From NCBI GenBank assembly GCA_013397115.1, contig VWZW01001228.1:1790200-1854199 (forward strand): a stretch of DNA of 64,000 bases. Reading direction: 5' to 3'. Source of the stretch: Edolisoma coerulescens (taxonomy: Eukaryota > Chordata > Aves > Passeriformes > Campephagidae). The translations under genes were made by a program, and so were the position numbers. Position 1 is the stretch's first letter; every line of letters starts with the position of its first letter. The notes under the pieces were generated by a model, which saw only the letters and a list, made by a program, of their open reading frames with translations, did not search any database and was not told the origin of the DNA. This document shows positions 1 to 9,153 of the stretch, piece by piece.

Positions 1-1214
1 CTGGCCAACAGCAGCACTCTGAAGAGATAACTAGGTTGCATGTCAGTGATAAGCTAGAGTCTGTTATCTTATATTTGTGAAAGCAGGATGTGATGAAAGT
101 AGCATAAATTGTGACTGAATTTTGTGGATGAAGTCCTCTGTGAAAGGAGGTTTCTGGGAACACTGTTTTCTTCCCTTCTGTCTAAATCTGAGAATTTGAG
201 TTAGAAGAAAATTATATCTCTAAGGGTCAAGTCTGAACTGTAAGGTTTAATCTTGCTTGTGCTAAGAAGAAAAGTAGACTTGCATAATGCAAACCCTTTA
301 ATCAGAAAAGTGGCTGTAAACTCTTATTGAACAAAATCACTCCTGCTATCTATTTATATACCAATATTTATTTTGTAACAATATTTATTGCTTGTTCTTT
401 TCTCTGATGTTTTTGCTATAGCACCTGTTCGGCTCAAATTGATTTAAATTTGCCTGTGCTGTTGTGATAAAATTATTAGCGAAAAATCCAAATGTATTGT
501 AATTATCTACTCTGTGCTACATCTTTCAATATAGTTTGTATAATCCAGTGCACTTTCAGATGAAAGTGAGGGCAGAATTTGTCTTGCAGAATCTATAGCA
601 TTTATGACCAATTGTATGGGAAGTACAAAGCTTGACCTGAAATGCTCAGGTGATGTGAAGCTGTAACTTAAGAGTAAGCTGAGGAAATTTTACCTGTGAC
701 TTGAGCTAAATGGGTATTTTTTGACAAATGTGGAATTAGACATTGGTATTCAATGGTGAAATGGCTTCATTTCATGAATAAATGGGAAATCTGAAATAGC
801 ACTTTATGTTCTCCTTTCAGGTTTAAGTATAGATGATGACCTGTAGAAGTATGAAAATTGACTGTGGTAGCTATGACACCTACTCAAAACAGTGGAGTCT
901 ATCAGAAGACTGGGCTAACTTAAGAGAAAAAACTTAAAGTTGAAGCTCTGAGAGTTAATGTGTAACTTTCTGAAAGAGCTGAAAAAGAGATTTTTGAATT
1001 ATTTTAGGACTTCAAATAGAATAGTAAATTATTTTTCTTGAAAGCCCTTACACTTTGTAAATGAATACTTAATTTTCTTTTTTAATGTGAGCATATCCAT
1101 TTTTCTGGTATTTTATGTGAAAAGAATGGGAAAGCTTATTATTTTACTAGTCTTGCAGGTGTTGTCTTTCACTTTTGTAAATAATAAAAGCTAATAGCAG
1201 ATTGGTATTTGCAG
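1..1214. other. PARPBP upstream intron or unresolved sequence
   Basis: AT-rich sequence without an open frame that I can assign to PARPBP. It should hold intron, and possibly an exon I could not recognise. An open frame at bases 3-34 runs up to a weak GT and was not called. No repeat was recognised. Confidence 0.5.
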
Positions 1215-1356
1215 ATGAAGCAATCTTCAATTAAATCCCAGTTTGCCTGTACGTATAAAAATGATTTGAGTGAAATGAGGGGTCAACATTCCCAAGCAAT
1301 TCCAACCTGCAAACATCCTGTACCAAAGCAACATTCAAAAGATGGAAAATACACAG
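1215..1356 (+). CDS. PARPBP: PARPBP (PARI), penultimate recognisable coding exon (partial gene)
   Basis: PARPBP/PARI is a nuclear UvrD-like protein that binds PCNA and RAD51 and restrains homologous recombination at replication forks. This exon has a frame open for 47 codons plus one base and ends in a strong donor (ACACAG|GTAAGC). Its phase 1 end joins in frame to the exon at 2001. The residues (starting MKQSSIKSQF) are polar and low-complexity, as expected for the disordered C-terminal part. The 5' boundary is uncertain: I used the AG at 1213-1214, but its polypyrimidine tract is poor and the frame stays open for some codons upstream. The family call rests on tail-to-tail position with PMCH, the nuclear-type composition, and the C-terminal PIP box in the next exon. 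All other exons lie left of the window or were not recognised. Confidence 0.6.
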
Positions 1357-2000
1357 GTAAGCTGTGGTAGGATTGAATAACTGTGATAGGTAATATTTTA
1401 AATGCTATCCAAAAAGCCTTTAGTGGAACTCAGTGTAAATGTTTTCAAGAAAAAGAACAAAAGCGTCTCATTGTTCTCAATGTCTCATATGCCAGTTAAA
1501 ACTTTTTGCAATAAAACTCTAATGCCAATGCTTTGAAAATATAAATGTTTGAAAAATGTGTTGATGCTATCTTGAGGTAAAAAAATGATATATGTTGCAT
1601 ATATGACATATTTGTTCATATTCTACAAAAGTAAGCCAAGTGAAATTTGTATTTTTGCCATTAGAAGGGGGGAAAAATTTGTTTTACTGTGCTATAAACT
1701 ATATAATATATAAAATTTCTGTGCCCTTTAACCCTCTCTTCCAATATCTTAAAGTTATAAATCCAATTGCCTAAGTTAGTTACTACATGTTTTGAGCAAT
1801 GTAATTTTAAATTGGCAGTGCACTTATGAGCACATAGCAAATGTAATAGCAATGACCAGCATAGCTTAGTTTTATTGGTAATACATTAGTTTTGATTTAA
1901 AAGAAAAAAAATAACATGGCAGTCCTTACAGAAAAAGGATGTATATTCCCAGGTAACTTTTTATTTCTTCACATATGTTTTTGATATTCTTACATGACAG
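1357..2000 (+). other. PARPBP: PARPBP last intron
   Basis: 644-bp intron from GTAAGC to the acceptor TTCTTACATGACAG. It contains a 21-base segment at 1932-1952 flanked by consensus-like splice sites (see findings). Otherwise AT-rich with no repeat recognised. Confidence 0.6.
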
Positions 2001-2335
2001 AAGGTACAAATTCATGTCTTGATGTACCAGTGCTTGGAACTATTTCTGAAAGTGTTCACCAGACTAGAAGTTATACAGAAATGGGAAAGCTGAGTTGTCA
2101 GCCAAGGAACAAGAACTCCGAGAATGAACAGATGGATTTGAATAACGACAAAATAATCTGTGACAAGGAAAGTGAACCATCTTTGCAAAAAAATACTAAA
2201 AGACTTAAGACTTCAAACAGCTCTCAGAAGGAATTGGACAGCAAAATTGGTAAAAAAAGAAAACAGACCAAAACTGCAAGTAAGAATAAGTTGATTGCTG
2301 GTCAGGCAAAATTAACTCGCTTTTTTCAACTCTAA
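2001..2335 (+). CDS. PARPBP: PARPBP (PARI), terminal coding exon with C-terminal PIP box
   Basis: Terminal exon of the PCNA-associated recombination inhibitor. The acceptor AG at 1999-2000 joins the phase 1 base of the previous exon to give Glu-Gly-Thr, and the frame then runs to TAA at 2333-2335. The coded tail is hydrophilic, rich in Lys, Asn, Ser and Glu, with a basic stretch (KIGKKRKQTKTASKNK) that looks like a nuclear localisation signal. The last ten residues are QAKLTRFFQL, which fit the PCNA-interacting PIP box Q-x-x-[LIM]-x-x-[FY]-[FY] exactly. A C-terminal PIP box is how PARI is recruited to (SUMOylated) PCNA. An ATG at 1994 spans the splice site and is not a start. The strand and tail-to-tail position next to PMCH match the mammalian locus. 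Only the C-terminus is seen, so the symbol rests on synteny plus the motif. Confidence 0.75.
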
Positions 2336-2492
2336 GTTTTTGTTTTCACGTACATGGTATTTTGACAGTTGTAAAATTTTGCAAGAAAACAGGTGAAATT
2401 CATGAATTACTTCCTTTCATACTTAAATAATTGAAAGTAGCTTGTGTATTATATTAGACAACTGCTTACAAGTCTGGGTTATGCTGAAGTCT

Positions 2493-2498
2493 TTTATT
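2493..2498 (-). promoter_or_regulatory. PMCH: PMCH candidate poly(A) signal
   Basis: TTTATT on the plus strand is AATAAA read on the minus strand, 193 bases after the PMCH stop codon. Use of this site gives a short 3' UTR that overlaps the PARPBP 3' UTR on the opposite strand. Confidence 0.5.
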
Positions 2499-2633
2499 TT
2501 TTAATAACAATACATTGTTAATAATTACACTGTTATTTTTGGTAATGAATTATGTATCCCTCTACAATGCGATAGGAAATTATTTTTGGATGCGTATGTA
2601 CAGCCACACTAACACTCAGTAACTTCAAATTAC

Positions 2634-2650
2634 ATTAAATTCAGAATAAA
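2634..2650 (+). promoter_or_regulatory. PARPBP: PARPBP candidate poly(A) signals
   Basis: ATTAAA at 2634-2639 and AATAAA at 2645-2650 lie about 300 bases after the PARPBP stop. Cleavage about 20 bases downstream would end the transcript near 2670, just short of the PMCH coding exon that begins at 2691 on the other strand. The 3' UTR (2336 to about 2670) shows nothing else recognisable. Confidence 0.55.
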
Positions 2651-2690
2651 ATGTTTAACCTTCAAAGGAGGTGGTGGAGATCAGTAGTTT

Positions 2691-2740
2691 TCACACTTGC
2701 CAACAAGGTCGATAGACTCTTCCCAGCATACACCTGAGGA
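2691..2740 (-). CDS. PMCH: PMCH coding exon 3 (mature MCH peptide C-terminus and stop)
   Basis: Fifty coding bases: two that complete a split codon, then LRCMLGRVYRPCWQV and TGA (2691-2693). The acceptor TTTCCTCCTGTAG lies just upstream on the minus strand. This is the cyclic core of melanin-concentrating hormone: the two Cys (positions 7 and 16 of the 19-residue hormone) close the disulfide ring, and the GRVYRPC segment that binds MCH receptors is intact. The split codon reads A|TC, so mature position 4 is Ile, where the mammalian hormone has Met (A|TG). Confidence 0.95.
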
Positions 2741-2961
2741 CTACAGGAGGAAAAAAAAGAGTCTGAAAGTTTATGTCATCAAAGAACTAGAATTCTTATA
2801 GCTTCTGGAAATGTTAATTTAACAAATGCTCCCTCTCCTGTGCACCAAATCATAACAGACATGGAGCTTCTAAATGAACCTTTATCAAATTGCTATATGG
2901 ACATGGCACTGTACTTTACCACAATGAAATAATTTTTTGTGTAAAAATAAAATATATTTAC
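2741..2961 (-). other. PMCH: PMCH intron 2
   Basis: 221-bp phase 1 intron, donor GTAAATA and acceptor CCTCCTGTAG on the minus strand. It splits the codon for mature MCH residue 4, as the mammalian intron does. No insertion seen. Confidence 0.9.
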
Positions 2962-3163
2962 TGTCAAAATCTCTTCTTCCTATAGGGAATTTAGCTGAAT
3001 TTTCTTCATCTGTTGTCTCTCTTTCCTCTATTGACTGAATATTTTGAATTTCAGTGTCAGCTGGAAAAGCCACAGCTCCCTTCAGTGCAGGATAAGGTAG
3101 TTGCTTTCTACCTAAGTTGATTGGCATAACATGATCGAAGAAATCATGTCTGGAGCCTCTGTC
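2962..3163 (-). CDS. PMCH: PMCH coding exon 2 (NGE-like and NEI peptides, start of MCH)
   Basis: Exon of 67 codons plus one base, from acceptor CCTCAAAACAG to donor GTAAATA. It begins DRGSRHDFFDHVMPINLGRK, then carries the region matching neuropeptide G-E (GAVAFPADTEIQNIQSIEE), then the neuropeptide E-I region (ETTDEENSAKFPI) followed by G-R-R. That Gly is the amide donor and the Arg-Arg is the convertase site that releases both NEI and MCH. The exon ends with DFD, residues 1-3 of MCH. The cleavage site between NGE and NEI is Glu-Arg here, where mammals have Lys-Arg. The open frame runs into the intron past 2962, but the donor is clear and the joined frame with exon 3 restores the hormone. 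Confidence 0.95.
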
Positions 3164-3667
3164 CTGTTTTGAGGGAATACAAGAGGTTTATCTTTATTTA
3201 AAGTGAGTTGTGTTCACATTTGGTACTTTATACTTCAACAGTACAGTTATTTTATGTTTCAAGATCGCATCTTAAAAGTAATGACCTCCCTTATGTCTTT
3301 GGCTAAAATGATTTAATGGCCATAATTAAATAATGAGTGTCATGTTTGGCAAAGTTGAAAACCTGTTGCTGTATATAGGGACGTGCATCAAATACAAATA
3401 TAGGTTCCCCCCCACCCCCTGCCCGTCCTCCAAGTTTTTGCTGCTATCTGTAAAAATCAGATTTAATTCAACTGTTCAAGTTACACGTTTAGAATCTGGG
3501 CATTAGATGTGGAGAGTTGAAATTTTTCTTTCTTGACTATGTTATGTTAAACTAATATTTTTGTATATTTACCTGGTTATTGCTTTAAATCATTTTGGAT
3601 TGTTTTCTAAAGGGGCATAAATGAATTTCAATTTTACAATTAAGCCAAAATGTAAAACTGAACTCAC
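3164..3667 (-). other. PMCH: PMCH intron 1
   Basis: 504-bp phase 0 intron, donor GTGAGTT and acceptor CCTCAAAACAG on the minus strand. It has a C-rich run on the plus strand near 3409-3428. No repeat family recognised. Confidence 0.85.
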
Positions 3668-3919
3668 CAAAAATTCCATGTTTCCAGCATTCTTTTCATT
3701 GAAAACATTGCTGTCTTCAGTCTTGTAGTGCTTCAGCAAAGGTATAGCTCCCCTGTTCATAGTTTTATCGCCGTTTTGTAGAGTTTTTCCTAGATTTAGT
3801 GCAGCTAGCAACATATCTTCATCTTCTACCTCTTGCAGAGATTTTGAAACTGAGAGTAGAAAACCTTGAGAAAAAAGAGAGAGAAGAGAGAGAATTAGGA
3901 TGTATGATGTGATGCACAT
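3668..3919 (-). CDS. PMCH: PMCH coding exon 1: pro-melanin-concentrating hormone precursor (signal peptide and N-terminal propeptide)
   Basis: First coding exon of the precursor of MCH, a secreted neuropeptide of hypothalamic neurons that acts on MCH receptors (G-protein coupled) to influence feeding and arousal. It encodes 84 residues. The signal peptide is residues 1 to about 19 (MCITSYILILSLLSLFSQG), followed by FLLSVSKSLQEVEDEDMLLAALNLGK, a clear homologue of the mammalian propeptide. The three exons (252, 202 and 50 bases) join into 168 codons including stop, giving 167 aa; the human precursor is 165. The start at 3917-3919 is the only usable Met: the codon before is AAA and an in-frame TAA lies three codons upstream. 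Human PMCH starts three residues earlier. A TATA box sits 100 bases upstream. The gene looks intact. Confidence 0.95.
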
Positions 3920-4018
3920 TTTTAGTTATTTAACGCTTGAGAGGTTTGGTACTTCTCAAATTCTAAGAAAGCTTCTCCAGTGGTAAATAATTATGTTTTC
4001 CATTTCTGGAATGGCACA

Positions 4019-4027
4019 CTTTATATA
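4019..4027 (-). promoter_or_regulatory. PMCH: PMCH TATA box
   Basis: TATATAAAG on the minus strand, 100 bases upstream of the PMCH start codon. It predicts a start of transcription near 3990-3997 and a 5' UTR of about 75 bases. Mammalian PMCH also has a TATA promoter and a short leader. Confidence 0.7.
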
Positions 4028-7000
4028 TTTTACATGTTGAATGGAAACTACTTCAATGGCTGATGAGTTCATTCTTTTAAAATGACTCATATTAAGGCAT
4101 AACCTTTTCTATAATCCTTCTAATCCCAGCTGTTTAGAACTAAAACATTTCTTTGTCATGGATAATTTGTTTCTTTGTGTGTTTTTAGAACAGATTAGTA
4201 CCTTTTGGTGGATCAGTATAACAAAGTTCACAGAAAAAAAATAATGTCTGTTTATGTTGTTTATAAAACCTTACCTCTGGTAAAGGCAATTTACAAAGAA
4301 GAACTCATCTACATAAATAAGCAGGACTGTTGTAAAGGTGTGATGTATCATGGCTTTTAATCAAAACTGGATTCACTAAAGAGTTGAAGTTCTTGAATTT
4401 CGATGATAGCTTAGACTGCTACTGTGTTTAAGCTGAAATAATTAATTTTTATTTTGATGTCTATTATGTCAAGTTGCATTATACAGAGTTAATGGCTAGA
4501 AACACTTATTAATACCTAATTAACTATGTTTGTCTGTATTTTCTTACTGAAAGTGGACCCTTCTCAGCTACAAATATAACATAGTCAAATATGCTTGCTA
4601 AGAATGTAGAAAGAAAAGTAAACTTCAGTTTTTCATTTAAAAAGTGAAGTGCATCTATTACCCTCTGGAAGAAAATGTAGAAGTTTCTGCATACTGTTGT
4701 TCTGTTGTTTTTGTCTGGGGCTGGTTTTTTTTTTTTTTCTTTTGGCTGGTTTTGTTTCTTTTGGTTTAGGGTATTTTGCCTTATCTGGAAAGCAAATAGG
4801 GCTAGCTGAAAGTTAGCTAATCTCTTAATGTCAGTGATAGAAACCACATATTCAGTGGCTGTGTGCCTCTTAGCTGGTACTTCATGTTTGTTTTATCCTT
4901 TAGGTTAGTTCAGGGCACCAAACATGCTGCTATTCGAGGCAACGCACTAGGACATTGGCCACTGTTCACTGCTAAACTTCCTGGAAAAGCACCTACCTTG
5001 CCAAAGTAACTTCTTGGTAAGATGTTTCATAGGAAATTGTCATTCTGGACTAAGATTTTGACTAAGGAACATTTTTGGTGTACCCACTTTTCTCCAAGGG
5101 AAGAAAGTGCATTTAATCCTTTCCGGGCAAAGCATCTCTCACAAACAGAATTGTTGCTTCTTATTGTTTTCATTTCCTTGCCATAGAGCCTGTGCTTGCC
5201 TCAGGGCAATTGAAATGTTTTGTTTTCTTTTCTTTAACTGCCTGGCGACAGAGGAGACAAATTTGAGAGTTGATTGTACGTGGTTTAATACTTCTTATCC
5301 AATCTCTGTTTGCTAATTTGTATTTTTCCCTCACCTTAAGTATTTGTACAGTTTTGTTCAATTAATAAAGCAAAAGCCATGTATGCTCTGTTCCAGATAC
5401 TTTTCATTTAGCTCAGCCTCGGCAGAACAGGAGGAGTGCTCTGGAGCCCTGTTGGCAGCAAGGTTTGCTTTTTATTTGTTGGCCTATCAATTAAAGGTTG
5501 GAGAACAAGCTATCAACCCAGAAATTGGGTAGGTGACAGGAGCTTCTGCTTCTCTGAAGCTCTGGCACCCACAGGTGTGCAGCATCTCACATGGGGCTCA
5601 CTTTCAAATGCTTCTGTCATTTAATACAAAGCACAGCTACAGTGAGTACAACTGACTTGGATCCTTCAGAAAGTCCATCTGCAGCATCTGTCTAATTGTC
5701 TGCTGTGAGACACAAGCTGATGTCTGTGAAAGAGTATGAAATCAGGGCAAACTTAATGGTACTTGCCCCAGGATCTTCTACTGCTTCTTGAACTAGTTGT
5801 TCGTTTTTAAGGTTCGTTGAAGATCCAAGGTGATTCTAGTGATAATGAGTAGAAACTTCTAACTAGGCTGCCAAGAAATCCAGAGCACATGTCTGTAAAT
5901 TCAGTGACTTGTCAACTGCTCTGAACAGGCAGAAAACATTTGTACACCTGCAGATTTGCAATGTGTGTGTTGTGTACAGCTTGGGGAATCCTCGGACTCT
6001 GATGTCTACACTTCTGTTTCTTCATCCTGCAACTTTCAATTTTAGTGAAAATGTAAAATGTTTTGGTACATCAACCTCTGTGTTTTGCCATTATTTGTGA
6101 TTTTTTTTTTTTTAATTCTTAAATAGTAAGTACTAACCCAGTACTGCTTTCAGAACAATAACAATTATTTTGAGAAATTCTTCTTGCTTCTACTTTGCAT
6201 CTAGTTACAACAAAATATGAACTCTTAACAGATGAAATCTCATGTGGTATATGGAAGTAAATAAAATCTAGGTGATAACATACCTGGAATTTCTCTTATA
6301 CTCATTTTGAATTCTTCTAGGAATGGGTTGCATAGCAATTGTAGTAGTTTCATTTGGTCTTGTATCTATTGTAACTGCCATGTACAAATGCTTGAACCTA
6401 ATGCCTAGTATTGACTGAAGAATAAATAAAGCAGGTATTGTATAAAGTCAATTATTTTCTATTATCAGAATTTAAAAATTTCACAATGCAAGAAAAACTA
6501 TTTAAGCAACCTTAATAAATCATTTTAGTGAATCTTAAAATAGCACAAAAATAATCGGTCGATGTTAATTTGCCCAGTGGCTTACTACTTCTGATTTTAA
6601 AAGGTGGTTTGTGGGGGTTTTTTGTTTGTTTGTTTAATTTTTAGTTTGAATCTTGTACATTTTATACAAACAGCTGTATTTTAGTCTGAGTTGTGGAAAT
6701 ACTAATCCCTTCTTGTGTATCTAAATACCTCAGTGTTTTAATTCCAAACCCCTCCCACCAAACCCAACAAGCAGGTGTTAAAGTGGAGATTCTCTGTGCT
6801 AATAATGGAAAGAGTGTATCAGCAGTTCACAGGGAAGATAAGAGGTAATTAGCACACTTCATTATTGACTCTAGGAAATTAAGACTCTTGCCTAGCACTG
6901 TTTTGTTGTTCCTCCTGCTGAATTGGTAGTCACCTAGAATCAGTAAATTGTTTTACCATGAAATAGGCACAATGCTGCATATAACAGGACACCTCTGGAC

Positions 7001-9089
7001 TTCTGCAGAAGCATAGCTATAAATATTTGGAGAACTTAAAAGTTATCTTCTATAAATGTGTCAGGAGAATGTACAAGAAAAGGGTGGGGGTGAAACACCA
7101 CAAACTAGATGACTTTTACCAAATTTCTGCCAAAGATCCAGGATATCCATTTCAGTCCTCTGTTGAATTATAGTCTATATATTTATAGAATGAAGTGTTA
7201 CATTTGATTGTGTTATAAATTAATTTCACAGTTTGGAAGACTTTAAAATGTTTTATGCTGTTTGTTTTGAAAGACATTTCAGAGTTTCATTTGGAGGAAA
7301 TGCATAAACATGTAAATATTTCTTAAGGAATTGTGCAGCAGCAGAAGAGAACAATTTATGCATAGTTTCTTCTAGTGAAGCTAGTGATAAGCATATTGGT
7401 CACTGTCTGTCCTTTTTAAAATTATTTCCATTGTAAAAAATGGTCTGTTCTTGTGGGAATAATTTGCCAATGCACTATATTTAGGGTTAACTGAGCTGTT
7501 CCTTTCACTGTTTAAAAACAAGTTAACCCCCCCTTCGAATGACTAAATTTCTTCTGAAGGACCTTTTGCAAAACAGTCCATATGTAAGTCTATTAAGGAT
7601 GCCCAATTAATCAATAAAGTGGAAAGAGGAAAAGAGGGAGGAAGATTCCTCAAGCAATAGTAGCATCTTAATTAAGAAAAAGACAGTGGTGATAGTGAAA
7701 TATTCTGTTTTCATGTAAAAATATGCATTTCTGAGAGAAGTCCAGAAAATTGTTGTGGACAAGCCACAGTCAATTATTCTGTAACCAACCAATAACAGGA
7801 ACTTCCTTATGAGAGCAATAAGGACGATGAGAAAGACTGGGCCTCTTCCCTTTGCAGGCAGATGAGAGGATTTCAGCCAAGAAAAAAATACAGGAAAAAG
7901 CAGGAGGTGCAACTGGAATTTTGAGCTTCATTTGAGCACAGGATGTCTGTGAGAGGCTTTGAAGCTGGCTGTCCAGTGCAAGCCTGCTAAAATTCCTGTG
8001 ATTTCTGCTCTTCACCATTACTGTTCATGTGGTTTTGATAGTGCTGAGGTGAGTCATTTGTTTTGCATAACTAACACTAAGGCAGGAGAACTTTTTTAGA
8101 AGTGTTGACTCTTGCAAAGTTCTGAACCGATGGTGCTGGAACCGAAGGTGGTGGATTAAGCCCTCTCAAGGGCAGTGAATGCTCTTGCTGGTACACAGCG
8201 ATTGTAAGACTGACCACAGCTGGTGTTTGAGAGGAGCATCAGTTCTTTCTTTGCTATAAGATGAAAGGTGCCTGGCTAAGTTAAAGGAATATTATCAATA
8301 CTGTTCATAGATCCTAGTGATGATGTAGTTGTGTTCCACACGTCGGTCCAGATACTCTTACTGAGCTGAATCATCTGAGTCGATTTGCGTGATGAGAGTT
8401 GACAGGCTGCTCTCATGGAGATATAAGAAGAATGAAACCAACTCTGCCACAATTTCTTTTTTGCAGAGCAAGTGTTCAGTAAATTGGCACTTTGTCAAAA
8501 TCCAAATACTGTTTTTCACCTGTTTTTTTTTTTTTTTACCAATAATGTCAATTTCTATTTAGGGATTTTTTGTTGTTGGGGGTTTTTTTATTTGTTTTTG
8601 TTTGGTTTGTGGGTTGGTTTTTGTTTTGTTTTTTTTTACGTTTCATTCTCTTTTAAATACAATTGCATTTTCATCTGAATTGTTTCTACTAATGCTTTTT
8701 TCTTATGACAGAGTATAAGCCTCAGTTGTTTGGAGTCTTGGTAGTTATGGAACAATAATGTTGCATTATGAGTCCATGAAATATTTTTACCCTGTTTTGG
8801 ATGTCAGGTACATTTTTGAGATATGCTATTTTGTAAGTTATTCTTTAAATAAACACACGAGTCAGAGGTGTTTACACACAGAAATGCTCTAGTATAGTTT
8901 TCACATGGTAAGCTGAGCCACCTACCTAAGTCTGGGTTTCTCCTCCTGCATTCTGGAAAAAGAATCACTTATGTTTTAATTCTGTTATTGTGAAGTAGAA
9001 TTTAAAACCTACAAAGGACCCACCAGGTATTCTCTCTTTGGTTTGCCATACCAGTCTGTGATTTTGGCTGTTCTACTGTTTACTCTAGC
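4028..9089. other. Intergenic, PMCH upstream region
   Basis: No gene recognised. The part next to PMCH should contain its hypothalamic promoter and enhancers, but I cannot mark sites. Low-complexity T-rich or G/T-rich tracts lie at about 4718-4765, 6087-6116, 6603-6660 and 8520-8640; the last has runs of GGTTTTT and GTTTTG. Small ORFs here are low-complexity or background. Confidence 0.6.
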
Positions 9090-9153
9090 AACAAGGGGTT
9101 GGAACCAGATGATCTTTAAGGTCCTCTCCAACCCAAACCGTTCTGTGATGCTA
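9090..9153 (+). mobile_element. CR1 LINE 3' end fragment
   Basis: About 64 bases of the CR1 3' terminus: GGGGTTGGAACCAGATGATC, then TTTAAGGTCC, then TCCAACCCAAACCGTTCTGTGATG. It is 5'-truncated and noncoding. Confidence 0.9.

Noticed and set aside
3..34. Possible PARPBP exon end at the left edge of the window
   Set aside because: Open for ten codons before a GT, but the donor is weak and the left part is cut off; not enough to call.
8472..8678. 68-codon plus-strand ORF rich in Phe, Val and Gly
   Set aside because: It is encoded by a poly-T and G/T low-complexity tract; no protein family resemblance.
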